From positions 124,001-188,000 of the forward strand of contig NZ_RCVR01000003.1 of NCBI RefSeq assembly GCF_016107305.1: a stretch of DNA of 64,000 nucleotides, written 5' to 3'. The notes beneath the pieces were generated by a model. That model searched no databases. It was not told where the DNA came from and worked only from the letters and a program-made list of their open reading frames with translations. The first letter of the stretch is position 1. The number at the start of each line of letters is the position of its first letter. The stretch comes from Roseomonas sp. KE2513 (GTDB lineage: Bacteria; Pseudomonadota; Alphaproteobacteria; Acetobacterales; Acetobacteraceae). This document shows positions 52,114 through 61,537 of this stretch, one piece after another. The translations under genes and the position numbers were made by a program.

Positions 52114-52762
52114 AGGCTTCTACGCGCGGGCGGGGAAGCGCCCTCTGGACCTGCTGGGGGCAGGGGGGCTGCTGCTGGTGCTGAGCCCGGTGCTGGCGGC
52201 GGTGGCGCTGGCGGTGCGCCTGGCGCTGGGCCCCGGCGTGCTGTTCCGCCAGGAGCGGGCAGGGCGGGGTGGGGTGCCCTTCACGCTGTTCAAATTCCGC
52301 TCCATGCGGGAGCCGCGCTATCCCGGCGAGCCTGATGGGGCGCGGCTGATGGGCTTTGGACGGCGGCTGCGGGCCTCGGCGCTGGACGAGGTGCCGCAGC
52401 TGCTGAATGTGCTGCGGGGGGAGATGAGCCTCGTCGGGCCTCGGCCGCTGCCGGTGGCCTATCTCGACCGCTACACGGCCCGCGAGCGGGAGCGGCTGCG
52501 GGTGCGGCCCGGCCTGGCGGGGGCGGCGCAGGCGCGGGGGCGCAACGCCGTGCCCTGGCCCGAGCGGCTGGAGTGGGATGCGCGCTACGCCGCCCAGGTC
52601 ACCTTGAGGGGAGACGTGGTGGCGGTGCTCGGGACGATCGGCGTGCTGCTCTCGGGGCGCGGGGTTTCGGCGGAGGGGCATGCGACCATGCCAGAACTGC
52701 CACCAGCGCGGCTCCGCCAGCCGGAATGTTTCGAAGTCTCACAAGTAGATACGAGATTATGA
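52106..52762 (+). CDS. Undecaprenyl-phosphate sugar-1-phosphate transferase (PglC-like)
   Basis: A 218-residue monotopic phosphoglycosyl transferase. It has one N-terminal reentrant helix (LLGAGGLLLVLSPVLAAVAL), FRQERAGRGGVPFTLFKFRSM, the catalytic Asp-Glu in SALDEVPQLLNVLRGEMSLVG and the PRPLPV motif. It loads the first sugar phosphate on the lipid carrier. The small size fits PglC, which prefers bacillosamine-type sugars and is consistent with the nearby dehydratase and aminotransferase. The start overlaps the polymerase gene by 8 bases. The C-terminus (after about residue 195) is unusual. Confidence 0.92.
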   Translation: MAEGFYARAGKRPLDLLGAGGLLLVLSPVLAAVALAVRLALGPGVLFRQERAGRGGVPFTLFKFRSMREPRYPGEPDGARLMGFGRRLRASALDEVPQLLNVLRGEMSLVGPRPLPVAYLDRYTARERERLRVRPGLAGAAQARGRNAVPWPERLEWDARYAAQVTLRGDVVAVLGTIGVLLSGRGVSAEGHATMPELPPARLRQPECFEVSQVDTRL

Positions 52763-52871
52763 GCTAGCGCCTGAGGAGAGCTGTTGAGGCTTATCAAACT
52801 TATGGTTGCGGTAACCCTTGCCGACTCGCCTAAATCCCCTCAGATTGAGCTCTCAATTTAGTGAGGCAGCG

Positions 52872-54113
52872 ATGGCGCTCCGTCTGCTTCCATCGGTGGA
52901 TCTTCCTCTCACGGCCTCAAGAGCGGATGTTCTAGCTTGGCCGAACATTATTCCCTTCCCGCGCCAGGCGGATGAGGCGGAGCTGGCTGGGCGCGTCCAT
53001 CTTTCCCCGCCGGAGCTCGCCGGGGGCGAGTTCGAGGCGGTGGAGAGGACGCTTCGCAGCGGATGGATCGCGCCGGCTGGGCCCATCCCCCGCGCTTTCG
53101 AAGCGGCGCTGGCCGAGGAGGCGGGTTTCGGCGAGGTGCTCGCCACCTCCTCGGGCACGGCGGCGCTGCATCTCGGCTACCGCGTGCTCGGGCTACAGCC
53201 GGGCGACACTGTCTGGGCGCCGAGCCTCACCTTCGTTGCGACCGTAGCGCCGGCCATCCAGATGGGCGCGCGCGTCACCTTCCTCGATGTCTCGCCGGAG
53301 ACCTGGACGCTCGACCCCGAGCTGCTGCGCGAGGCGCTGGCGGCGGCGGCGCGGAAGGGGCGGCTGCCGCGCGTGGTGGTGCCGGTGGATCTCTATGGGC
53401 AATGCGCCGACCTCGACGCCATCGTCGCCGCCTGCGATCGCTGGGGCGTGCCGGTGCTGAGCGATTCCGCCGAGAGCCTCGGGGCGAGCGGGCGCGGCGG
53501 GGTGAAGGCGGGGCGGGGCGCGCGGCTCGCCTGCTTCTCCTTCAACGGGAACAAGATCATCACGGCCGGGGGCGGCGGCGCGCTGGTCTCCGACGATCCC
53601 GCGCTGATCATGGCGGCGCGGCACCTGAGCACCCAGGCGAAGGAGGCGGCGCCGCACTACCAGCACGAGACGACGGGCTATTCCTACGGGCTTTCCTCGG
53701 TGCTGGCGGCGGTCGGGCTCGCGCAACTGCGGACGCTGGAGGCGCGGGTCGCCTCGCGCCGGGCGGTCTTCGCGCGCTACGTCACGGGGCTGGCGGAGAC
53801 GCCGGGCATCTCCTTCATGCCGGAGCCGGGCTGGGGGCGGTCCTCCCGCTGGCTGACGGTCGCGCTCTTTGATCCCGTGCGCTTCGGGGCGGACCGGGAG
53901 GTGGTGCGCCGGGCGCTGGAGGCGGCGGGGATCGAGAGCCGGCCGGTCTGGAAGCCGCTGCACCTGCAGCCGGCCTTCCGCGACGCCGAGGCGATGGGCG
54001 GCGCGGTCTCGGCCGGGCTGTTCGAGCGCGGCCTCTGCCTGCCCTCGGGCAACATGGCGCCGGCGGTGCAGGCGCGGGTGATCGAGACCATCCGCCGCCT
54101 CGCGCGGCACTGA
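52872..54113 (+). CDS. DegT/DnrJ/EryC1 aminotransferase (LegC/PglE-like)
   Basis: A 413-residue PLP enzyme. Signatures: HLSPPELAGGEFEAVERTLRSGW, SSGTAALHLGYRVLGLQPGD, VVPVDLYGQCADLDAI and CFSFNGNKIITAGGGGALV with the PLP lysine. The FSFNGNKIIT wording is typical of LegC/PglE-type enzymes that aminate UDP-4-keto-6-deoxy-HexNAc at C4. That would use the product of the CapD-type dehydratase at 59.2 kb. Start 52872 is preferred (GTGAGG before it); the frame opens 18 codons earlier. Confidence 0.9.
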   Translation: MALRLLPSVDLPLTASRADVLAWPNIIPFPRQADEAELAGRVHLSPPELAGGEFEAVERTLRSGWIAPAGPIPRAFEAALAEEAGFGEVLATSSGTAALHLGYRVLGLQPGDTVWAPSLTFVATVAPAIQMGARVTFLDVSPETWTLDPELLREALAAAARKGRLPRVVVPVDLYGQCADLDAIVAACDRWGVPVLSDSAESLGASGRGGVKAGRGARLACFSFNGNKIITAGGGGALVSDDPALIMAARHLSTQAKEAAPHYQHETTGYSYGLSSVLAAVGLAQLRTLEARVASRRAVFARYVTGLAETPGISFMPEPGWGRSSRWLTVALFDPVRFGADREVVRRALEAAGIESRPVWKPLHLQPAFRDAEAMGGAVSAGLFERGLCLPSGNMAPAVQARVIETIRRLARH

Positions 54114-55394
54114 TTGCACGGACGAACGGCGCTGCGTCTTCTCTATCTCCACCAGCACTACTCCGGGCCGCGCGGCGCGACGGCGACGCGGGCGCATGCC
54201 ATGGCGCGGGCGATGGCCGCGCGCGGGCACGAGGTGACGCTCGCCTGCGGCCGCTACGACGGCGCGGTGACGGGGCTGACCGGGCCTTTCGCGGGCGGCG
54301 CGCGGGAGGGGCGGGTGGCGGGCTTCCGCGTGGTGGAGTTCGACATCCCCTGCGGCAACGGGCAGCCGCTGGCGGCGCGCACGCGGGCCTTCCTGCGCTA
54401 CGCGATGCGGGCGGCCTCCCTCGGGATGGCCGGGGACTACGACCTCGTGCTCGCCTCCTCCACGCCGCTGACGGTCGCGCTGCCGGCGCTGGCGCTGCGG
54501 CGGCTGCGCGGCGTGCCCTATGTTTTTGAGATCCGCGACCCCTGGCCGGAGCTGCCGCGCGCGCTGTCGGAGGCGCGGATGCCCGGCGGCGTGCCGGGGC
54601 CGGTGCTGGCGGGAATGGACCGGTTGGCGACGGCGGCCTGCCGGGGCGCCGCGGCCGTGATCGGGCTGACCGAGGGCATTGCCGAGACCGCCCGCGCGCG
54701 CGGCGCGGCCGGCGTGCAGGTGGTGCCGAACGGCTGCGACCTCGACCTGTTCGGGCCGCAGGTGGCGCCCTGGCGGCCGGAGGAGGCCGCTTCGGGCGAG
54801 GTGCTGGCCGTCTATGCCGGGGCGCACGGGCGCGCGAACGGCCTCGACGCCGCGATTGAGGCGGCGACGCGGCTGCGCAACGCGGGGGAGCGGCGGCTGC
54901 GGCTGGTGCTGGTGGGCGAAGGAGGCGAGCGGGCGCGGCTGATGGCCGAGGCGGCGCGGCGTGAGCTGCCGAACGTCACCTTCCTGCCCCCTATGCCGAA
55001 GACGCAGGTGGCGGCGCTGCTCTCGGCCGCGGGAATCGGGCTGCACCTGCTGGCGCCCGTGCCCGCCTTCGCGGAGTGGACGGCGCCGAACAAGCTGATG
55101 GACTGCCTCGCGGCCGGGCTGCCGGTGGTGACGAACGCGGCCGGGGGCGCGGCGCGGCTGCTGGAGGCGGGGCCGCAGGGGCCGGCCTGCGGGCTGGCGG
55201 CGCCGCCCGGCGACGTGCCGGCCCTGGCGGAGGCACTGGCCGAGCTGGCGGGGGCGCCGGGGCTGCGGCAGGCCATGGGGGCGGCCGCGCGGGTGCGGGC
55301 GGTGCGGTTCTGGGACCGGCGGCTGCACGCGGCGCGGTTCTGCGACATCCTGGAAGAGGCGGCGGGGGTGGTCCCGCTGGCGAGGGCGGCCTGA
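54114..55394 (+). CDS. GT4-type glycosyltransferase
   Basis: A protein of about 426 residues of the WbuB/GT-B fold. N-domain: LLYLHQHYSGPRGATATRAH; linker PYVFEIRDPWPELP; C-domain: VQVVPNGCDLDLFGP, VLVGEGGERARLMAEA, and the donor-binding region FAEWTAPNKLMDCLAAGLPV. It resembles L-fucosamine transferase WbuB-like enzymes. It starts with TTG directly after the aminotransferase stop, so the start is uncertain and translation may be coupled. It probably adds an amino sugar to the lipid-linked repeat unit. Confidence 0.9.
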   Translation: MHGRTALRLLYLHQHYSGPRGATATRAHAMARAMAARGHEVTLACGRYDGAVTGLTGPFAGGAREGRVAGFRVVEFDIPCGNGQPLAARTRAFLRYAMRAASLGMAGDYDLVLASSTPLTVALPALALRRLRGVPYVFEIRDPWPELPRALSEARMPGGVPGPVLAGMDRLATAACRGAAAVIGLTEGIAETARARGAAGVQVVPNGCDLDLFGPQVAPWRPEEAASGEVLAVYAGAHGRANGLDAAIEAATRLRNAGERRLRLVLVGEGGERARLMAEAARRELPNVTFLPPMPKTQVAALLSAAGIGLHLLAPVPAFAEWTAPNKLMDCLAAGLPVVTNAAGGAARLLEAGPQGPACGLAAPPGDVPALAEALAELAGAPGLRQAMGAAARVRAVRFWDRRLHAARFCDILEEAAGVVPLARAA

Positions 55395-55514
55395 GCGCGG
55401 CTTCGCCGGCGACCTTCCGCCGGGCGGCGCGATGCGGGCCTGTCCCCGGCGGCCGCGCCGGTAGCGGGGTGGCGAGACAGGAGGGGGCGCCAATGCACCC
55501 CCCGGCGGGGTCTG

Positions 55515-56618
55515 ATGGTTCCTGAACTGCACCTGGTGGCGGCCGCGCGGCCCAACCTGCCGAAGCTCGCGGCGCTCTGGCACGCGCTGGCGGGGGCGCC
55601 GCCCTTCTGTACACCGGTAATCGTCCAAACGGGGCAGCACCACGACGCCGCGATGTTCGGCGGGCACCTGGCCGATCTCGGCCTGCCGGCGCCGCATGTC
55701 TCCCTCGGGGTCTCGGGCGGGGGCCATGCGGGGCTGACGGGCCGGACGATGATGGCCTGCGCCGATCTCTGGTCCGCGCGGCGGCCCGGCATGGTGGTGG
55801 TGGCGGGCGACGTTGACGGCACGCTGGCGGCGGCGTTGGCCGCGCGCAAGCTCGGCCTTCCGGTCGCGCATCTCGAGGCTGGGCTGCGCTGCGGTGACCT
55901 CGACATGCCCGAGGAGATCAACCGCCGGGCGGTGGACGCGGTGAGCACCCTTCTCTGGGCGCCCGACGAGGGGACGGCGGCGCGGCTGGTGGCGGAAGGA
56001 CACGACCCGCAGGTGGTGCGAGCGGTGGGCAACACGATGATCGACAGCCTGCGCCGCGCCCTGCCGGCCGCGCGGGCGCGGGCGCTGCCCGAGGCACTGC
56101 AAGCCGGCGGCTACGGGGTGTTGACGCTGCACCGGCCCGCCAATGTGGACAGCCGGGAGGCGCTGTCCGGCCTGCTGGAGGCTGTGGCAGAGGCGGCGCG
56201 GCACCTGCCGCTGGCCTGGCCGATGCACCCGAGAACGGCGGAACGGCTTTTGGAATTCGGCCTGCTCGTGCCAGAAAGGGTCATGCGCCTGCCGCCGCTC
56301 GGATATCTCGACTTCCTGGGACTGCTGGCCCGCGCGCGCCTGGTGGCGACGGATAGCGGGGGCGTGCAGGAGGAGGCCTGGGCGCTGGACCTGCCCTGCC
56401 TGACGCTGCGCCCCTCCACCGAGCGGCCGGTGACGCTGGAGGCGGGGACGAACCGCTTGGTGGCGCCCGGTAGCTTGGCTGGCGCGGTGGCGACGCTGCT
56501 GGCGGGCGACCGGCCGAGGGCGCGGCCGATCCCGCTCTGGGACGGCCGCGCGGGGGAGCGGATGGTCGCGCATCTTCTCGAATCGATGGGTGCCGGGATG
56601 GCGGGGCAGACGGCATGA
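55515..56618 (+). CDS. wecB: Non-hydrolysing UDP-N-acetylglucosamine 2-epimerase
   Basis: A 367-residue cytoplasmic enzyme that interconverts UDP-GlcNAc and UDP-ManNAc. Typical blocks: TGQHHDAAMFGG, VVAGDVDGTLAAALAARKLG, HLEAGLRCGDLDMPEEINRR and the UDP-binding DSGGVQEEAWALDLPCLTLR followed by TERPVTLEAGTN. Paired with the 6-dehydrogenase at 61.5 kb it would give UDP-ManNAcA, or a similar sugar if its substrate is an amino-modified UDP-sugar. Its stop overlaps the next start by four bases (ATGA). Confidence 0.92.
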   Translation: MVPELHLVAAARPNLPKLAALWHALAGAPPFCTPVIVQTGQHHDAAMFGGHLADLGLPAPHVSLGVSGGGHAGLTGRTMMACADLWSARRPGMVVVAGDVDGTLAAALAARKLGLPVAHLEAGLRCGDLDMPEEINRRAVDAVSTLLWAPDEGTAARLVAEGHDPQVVRAVGNTMIDSLRRALPAARARALPEALQAGGYGVLTLHRPANVDSREALSGLLEAVAEAARHLPLAWPMHPRTAERLLEFGLLVPERVMRLPPLGYLDFLGLLARARLVATDSGGVQEEAWALDLPCLTLRPSTERPVTLEAGTNRLVAPGSLAGAVATLLAGDRPRARPIPLWDGRAGERMVAHLLESMGAGMAGQTA

Positions 56619-59188
56619 GCGAGGCGCACAACACCCGCAGCGGACCGGCGCGGGGCCTCCAGCGAGCGGATGCGCGCGGCGGGCTGACGGGTGGCCGGGT
56701 CGAGTTGCCGCGCGGGCGCGATGCCGCCGGGGCGGATGGGCCCTCGGGCACGGCCCCCGCGCCGGGCGCGGAGGCGCCGCTGGTGCTCATGCTCTCGGCC
56801 GCGCATCCGCCGACGGACCTGCGGATCGTCGCCAAGGAGGGAGCGGCGCTCGTGGAGGCGGGCTGGCGGGTGACGCATCTCGCGCCCGCGCCGCAGCGCG
56901 GGGCGAAGGACGTGCCGGCGAGCCAAGCGGGGGTTTCCATCGCCACCTATCCCCGGCCCTCCGGCTGGATCGGGCGGCTGCGCGCGGCCCGGGCGCTGGC
57001 GGCGCGGGCCGCAAGGCTGAAGGCCGACGTGATCCATGCGCACGAGCCGGACAGCTGGTACGCGGCCATCAAGGCCGCCGGGCGCACCGGCGCGGCCGTG
57101 GTGCTCGACGTGCACGAGCACTATCCCTCCCGCCTCGACGGCCGGCTGCCGCGGCCTCTTCACGGCCTGGGCCGCTGGGCGGTGCGGGCGGTCTGCAAGT
57201 GGATGGCGGCGCGGGCCGATGCCGTGGTGGTGGCGAAGGACGGGCTGGAAGATGCCTTCCCGGACGTGGGGATCGTGCCCGTGCGGAACTACGCTGCCGC
57301 CGTGCCGGTGGAGCCGCGCGAGCACCGGCCGGGGCCGCTGACCCTCGTGCATCTCGGCGCCCTGACGCGCGAGCGCGGCTCTTTCGAGATGCTGCGCGCG
57401 CTGACGAGATGCCCGGAGGGAACGCGGCTCTCGCTCATCGGGCGCTTCACCGACGGGAGCGAGACGGACTTCCTCTCGGAGGCCAAGCGGCTGGGCGTGG
57501 CGGGGGCCGTGGAGCGCCACGGCTGGATGGCGCACGAGGCCGCGGTGGCCCTGGCGGCGACGGCCGATATCGGCCTCGTGCTGTTCCAGCCGGGCCACGA
57601 GAACCACCGCTTGGCGCTGCCGCACAAGCTGTTCGACTGCATGCTGGCCGGCCTTCCCGTGATCGTGCCTGACTTCGCCGAGGAGGTGGCGGCGGTGGTG
57701 CGCGAGACTGGCTGCGGGATGCTGGTGGACACCGCCGATCCCGCCACTGTCGCCGATGCCGTGCGCGCGCTGGCGGACCCGGCGCTGCGGGCGGAGATGG
57801 GCGCGGCGGGACGGGCCGCGGCACTCGGCCGCTTCGGCTGGGCGGGGGAGGCCGCGCGGCTGGTCGAACTCTACCAAGACCTCGTGCCGCTGCCGGCGGG
57901 CCTGGGATCGGAGAGCGGGCTTTCGGCCGCTCCGGCGGGGGCCGTCCGCGAGGCGCCGCCGGAGTTAGAGGCCGCGCCGCGGCCGGTGGCCGGACGCGGG
58001 CACGCCCCTGTGGTGCAACAGAAGCCCGCGCCGGTGGCGCAGCGGCAACCCGTGCCGGTGGTGCGCGAGCAGCCGGTTCCTGTCGTGCGGTCGCCGCCTG
58101 CGCCCGTGATGCAGGCGCCGGCGGCCGGTCCGACGGGGATGGTTGCCGCCAATCTGGTCGCGACGCGGGCGGCGCCCCTGCCCTTGGCGCGACCGCAGGC
58201 GCCTTCGCCGCTGGACCCGACGGAGGCGTTCGCGAGCCTTTCGGCGGCCATGCGCGCCGCGCCGCCGCTGGCGCCGGAACCGCCGGTCCCGGCTGCGCCG
58301 CTTCCGCCCGCCACGGGGTCAGGCGATGCCTTCGCGAGCGCCGCGGCCCCGCTTCCCGTAGATCGCCGCACCTTGGCCGCGCCCCAGCCTGCCGATGTCG
58401 CCGGGGCCTTTGCGAGCCTCTCGGCGGCGATGCGCGCGGCCTCTCCGCGGCCCCCAGCGGCTTCCCGGATCGGGGCGGGTGCTGGAACGCCGGCTTCCCC
58501 GGCGGTGCCGCGCCTCCTGCTCGATGCCGCGCTGAACGAGACGGAGGCGATGCCGGCGACCTTCGCCGCGCTGCTCGCCCGCGAGGCGCCGGAGCGGCCG
58601 CCGAGGCCGGAGAACCTGCCGCCGTCGCAGGTGCTGGGGCCCCTGCCCGCGCCGGCCCCGCCTGCCCCTTCCCCGGCCCGGCCGACGCCGGCGGCGGTGC
58701 TGGGCTCCGTGGTGCGGGCGATCCGCACGGCGGGAGCGCCGGTCCCGGCGCCCGTTCCCGTGCCGCCTGTTCCCGGGGCCGCCGCGCCCTTCCCGCTGCT
58801 GGCCGCCGTGGGCGGTGCCATCCAGGCGCCGCCGCCCCCGCCCGCGTCGTCGCGCCCGGTGTTCCCTCCGCGCCTGGCGCCGTCGCAACCGGCCTTGACA
58901 GGGCGGCCGATCGAGGTCCCTCCCGCGGTGCAGGGGGAGCGGCTGCTCGCCGAGGCCGGGCTTTCCGGCGCAGTGGTGCCGGCCAGCGTCGCCGCCGTGC
59001 TCGCGCGCCAGGCCGGGCCGCAGGGCTTGCCCGAGGCGGGGCCGATCCTCACTTCCGACGTGCCCTTGATCGAGGCCGGGCTGCGCGCCGCGGGCCCGGT
59101 GAGGGCAGATCCCGAAACCCCCGGATGGCGCCTGCTGCAAGCCGCGCCTCCGCCGGCGGCGGCCCCTGTTGCCGACGCCGGCCGCTAG
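56615..59188 (+). CDS. GT4 glycosyltransferase with long disordered C-terminal extension
   Basis: An 857-residue protein. Residues about 45-430 form a GT-B glycosyltransferase (LVLMLSAAHPPTDLRIVAKE, HAHEPDSWYAAIKAAG, LTLVHLGALTRERGSFEML, PHKLFDCMLAGLPVIVPDF). The remaining 430 residues are Pro/Ala-rich and mostly low complexity. The 12-residue motif AFASLSAAMRAA occurs at residues 538 and 598, and a final folded-looking segment (LLAEAGLSGAVVPASVAAVL to the end) closes the protein. Such a tail is not usual for the family and could scaffold other enzymes of the locus. The alternative is a fusion with a separate small protein. It is coupled to wecB by an ATGA overlap. Confidence 0.85.
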   Translation: MSEAHNTRSGPARGLQRADARGGLTGGRVELPRGRDAAGADGPSGTAPAPGAEAPLVLMLSAAHPPTDLRIVAKEGAALVEAGWRVTHLAPAPQRGAKDVPASQAGVSIATYPRPSGWIGRLRAARALAARAARLKADVIHAHEPDSWYAAIKAAGRTGAAVVLDVHEHYPSRLDGRLPRPLHGLGRWAVRAVCKWMAARADAVVVAKDGLEDAFPDVGIVPVRNYAAAVPVEPREHRPGPLTLVHLGALTRERGSFEMLRALTRCPEGTRLSLIGRFTDGSETDFLSEAKRLGVAGAVERHGWMAHEAAVALAATADIGLVLFQPGHENHRLALPHKLFDCMLAGLPVIVPDFAEEVAAVVRETGCGMLVDTADPATVADAVRALADPALRAEMGAAGRAAALGRFGWAGEAARLVELYQDLVPLPAGLGSESGLSAAPAGAVREAPPELEAAPRPVAGRGHAPVVQQKPAPVAQRQPVPVVREQPVPVVRSPPAPVMQAPAAGPTGMVAANLVATRAAPLPLARPQAPSPLDPTEAFASLSAAMRAAPPLAPEPPVPAAPLPPATGSGDAFASAAAPLPVDRRTLAAPQPADVAGAFASLSAAMRAASPRPPAASRIGAGAGTPASPAVPRLLLDAALNETEAMPATFAALLAREAPERPPRPENLPPSQVLGPLPAPAPPAPSPARPTPAAVLGSVVRAIRTAGAPVPAPVPVPPVPGAAAPFPLLAAVGGAIQAPPPPPASSRPVFPPRLAPSQPALTGRPIEVPPAVQGERLLAEAGLSGAVVPASVAAVLARQAGPQGLPEAGPILTSDVPLIEAGLRAAGPVRADPETPGWRLLQAAPPPAAAPVADAGR

Positions 59189-59197
59189 GCTGATCCC

Positions 59198-61120
59198 ATG
59201 GCGCCCCAGCGCATCCTGCTGAATCTCGCGCTCGACCTCGCGCTCGCCGCACTGGCCCTGCCGCTCGCGCTGCTGCTCGCGGCGCCCGGCAACTGGCCGG
59301 CCGCGGGGTGGTGGGGACCGGCTGTGGCCGGGGCCCTGCTCGCCTTCGTGGCGGCGGCGCTGCCGCTGCGCCTGCCCCGGCAGTACTGGCGCTATGCCGG
59401 GCTGCCGGACCTCCTGCCCGTCGTCGGCGCCTCGCTCGCGGCGGCGCTGCTGTTCTGGGGCGGGCTTGTGGTGTCCGGTGCCTGGCGGCCGCCGAACGCG
59501 GCCTTCCCGCTGCTGCACGCGGGTGCCCTGGCGGCGCTGGTCGGGGGGGCGCGGCTGATCGGGCGCATCCTCTCGGCGCACCGGGCGGGGCCCGCTTCCG
59601 ACGTGCCGGCGCAGCCCGTGCTGCTGGTGGGCGGCGGCGACGCGGCGGACCTCTTCATCCGCGCGCTCATCGCCCAGCGCGCGCCGGGCTACCGGGTGGA
59701 AGGCATCCTCGCGCCCCGCGCGCGGCAGCGGGGGCGGCGCATCCTCGGCGTGCCGATCCTCGGGACGGTGGAGAATGCAGGGGCGGTGCTCGACGCGCTG
59801 CGCGCCGATGCGCGGCTGCCGGCGCTGATCGTGCTGGCCGATCCCTCGCTCTCGGGGCCCGTGCTGGAGGCGCTGCTGGACGCCGCGGACCGACATGGGG
59901 TCTCCGTTCGCCGCGCGCCCCGCGTGACGGCGCTGGACCCGGCGAGCGCCCGCCCCCAGGCCGCCCGGCGGATCGACCTTCGCCCCGTCTCCATCGAGGA
60001 GCTGCTGGACCGCCCGCAGGTGCCGCTCGACCGCGAGGGCATGGCGCGGCTCATCCAGGGGCGACGCGTGCTGGTGACGGGGGCGGGTGGGACGATCGGC
60101 AGCGAGCTGTCGCGGCAGATCGCGGCGCTTGGGCCCTCGACCCTGACGCTGCTCGATCACGGCGAGTTCGCGCTCTACGAGATCGACCTGGAACTCTCGG
60201 AGAGCCATCCGGCCGTCACGCGGCGCGCGATGCTGGCCGATGTGCGCGACGAGCCGCGGCTGCGGCGGTTGATGGAGGAGATCCGGCCGGAGCTGGTCTT
60301 CCACGCCGCGGCGCTGAAGCACGTGCCGATGGTCGAGAACGACCCGCTGGAAGGGCTGCTGACCAACGCGCTCGGCACGCGGCTGATCGCCGACGCCGCG
60401 CGGGCGAATGGCTGCCGGGCGATGGTCTTCATCTCGACCGACAAGGCGGTGAACCCGACGAGCGTGATGGGCGCCTCCAAGCGTCTTGCCGAGATGTACT
60501 GTCAGGCCCTCGATGTGGCGGCGCGGGCCGGCGGCGGGATGCGCTGCGTGACCGTGCGCTTCGGCAACGTGCTGGGCTCCACCGGCTCGGTCGTGCCGCT
60601 GTTCCGCCGCCAGCTCGAGCGCGGCGGGCCGCTGACCGTCACGCATCCCGACATGCGCCGCTACTTCATGACGGTGCGCGAGGCCGTGGGGCTGGTGCTG
60701 CAGGCGAGCGTGATCGGCGCCGAGGACCGCGCGGACCAGCCGCCGGAGCTGCGCGAGGGCGGGATCTTCGTGCTCGACATGGGCAAGCCCGTGAAGATCG
60801 TGGACCTCGCCCGCCGCATGATCCGCCTCGCCGGGCTGCGGCCGGAGGAGGACGTGGAGATCCGCTTCACTGGCCTCCGCCCCGGCGAGAAGCTGTTCGA
60901 GGAGATGTTCCACGGACAGGAGCCGCCGCGGCCGACCGGCTTTCCCGGCCTGCTCGTAGCCACCCCGCGCACTGCGGATGCGGCCCTGGTCGGGCGCGCG
61001 ATCGACGAGGTCTCGGGCGCAGCGCGCGGCGGGCAGTCGCGGCTGGCTCTCGCCGGGCTGGCGCGAATGGTGCCGGAATTCGAGCACGCGCCGAATGCGC
61101 CGGTGGCGGGGCGGGCCTGA
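59198..61120 (+). CDS. Membrane CapD/WbpM-type UDP-HexNAc 4,6-dehydratase
   Basis: A 640-residue protein with four N-terminal membrane helices (1-125), a CoA-binding-like Rossmann segment (VLLVGGGDAADLFIRAL), and the C-terminal short-chain dehydratase with VTGAGGTIGSELSRQI. In its catalytic segment STDKAVNPTSVMGASKR the usual Tyr is replaced by Met (SMK triad), as in WbpM, FlmA and PglF. It converts UDP-GlcNAc to UDP-4-keto-6-deoxy-HexNAc at the membrane. It starts 9 bases after the GT4 gene. R1 copy i follows. Confidence 0.93.
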   Translation: MAPQRILLNLALDLALAALALPLALLLAAPGNWPAAGWWGPAVAGALLAFVAAALPLRLPRQYWRYAGLPDLLPVVGASLAAALLFWGGLVVSGAWRPPNAAFPLLHAGALAALVGGARLIGRILSAHRAGPASDVPAQPVLLVGGGDAADLFIRALIAQRAPGYRVEGILAPRARQRGRRILGVPILGTVENAGAVLDALRADARLPALIVLADPSLSGPVLEALLDAADRHGVSVRRAPRVTALDPASARPQAARRIDLRPVSIEELLDRPQVPLDREGMARLIQGRRVLVTGAGGTIGSELSRQIAALGPSTLTLLDHGEFALYEIDLELSESHPAVTRRAMLADVRDEPRLRRLMEEIRPELVFHAAALKHVPMVENDPLEGLLTNALGTRLIADAARANGCRAMVFISTDKAVNPTSVMGASKRLAEMYCQALDVAARAGGGMRCVTVRFGNVLGSTGSVVPLFRRQLERGGPLTVTHPDMRRYFMTVREAVGLVLQASVIGAEDRADQPPELREGGIFVLDMGKPVKIVDLARRMIRLAGLRPEEDVEIRFTGLRPGEKLFEEMFHGQEPPRPTGFPGLLVATPRTADAALVGRAIDEVSGAARGGQSRLALAGLARMVPEFEHAPNAPVAGRA

Positions 61121-61139
61121 TAGGCTGTCACGGGTGACT

Positions 61140-61336
61140 CCGGGGAGAGGAAGAAGGAATTCTTCCTCTCCCCGGACCCCTCACCATCATCTTTTTCTAT
61201 CTGTTTGAGGAATTTCTGCGCCTCGGGTCGCGGACCCGAGGCGACTGCCCCTTCAGGAATGTTCCGCGATAGCCAGACGGAGATCCAAGGGCCTCAAGCC
61301 CTTGGGAGAGGTCTGGAGAGAGCGGAGCCCCCTCCG
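61140..61336 (+). repeat. R1 intergenic repeat, copy i
   Basis: Order A-B-C-D between two + strand genes. It is somewhat degenerate in D2 (GGAGAGAGCGGAGCCCCCTCC). Here the A end touches the dehydratase 3' end. The rest of the 417-base gap (61337-61537) holds only a GC-rich hairpin (CCTGCCCGCGGGCGGG, about 61515) before the next ribosome site. Confidence 0.85.
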
Positions 61337-61537
61337 GTGGGCAGGGCGCCAAACCGACACTCAAGGGACACATACCGGCGTGCTTCGCAGGCAGGCGTCG
61401 AGAGAGGTCGATCACGGACTTGCGAGGAAGTGTCGCAGCCGGTTCAATACGCGGGCTGATGGAGCACAGAACCTGATGTCCCCGCCTGCCATGGAGTCGC
61501 GAGAGCTTCTTCCTGCCCGCGGGCGGGAAGGCCTGTC

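Noticed and set aside
53193-56573. A 1126-residue open frame antisense to the aminotransferase, glycosyltransferase and epimerase
   Set aside because: Arg/His/Pro-rich shadow of three well-identified genes on the other strand.
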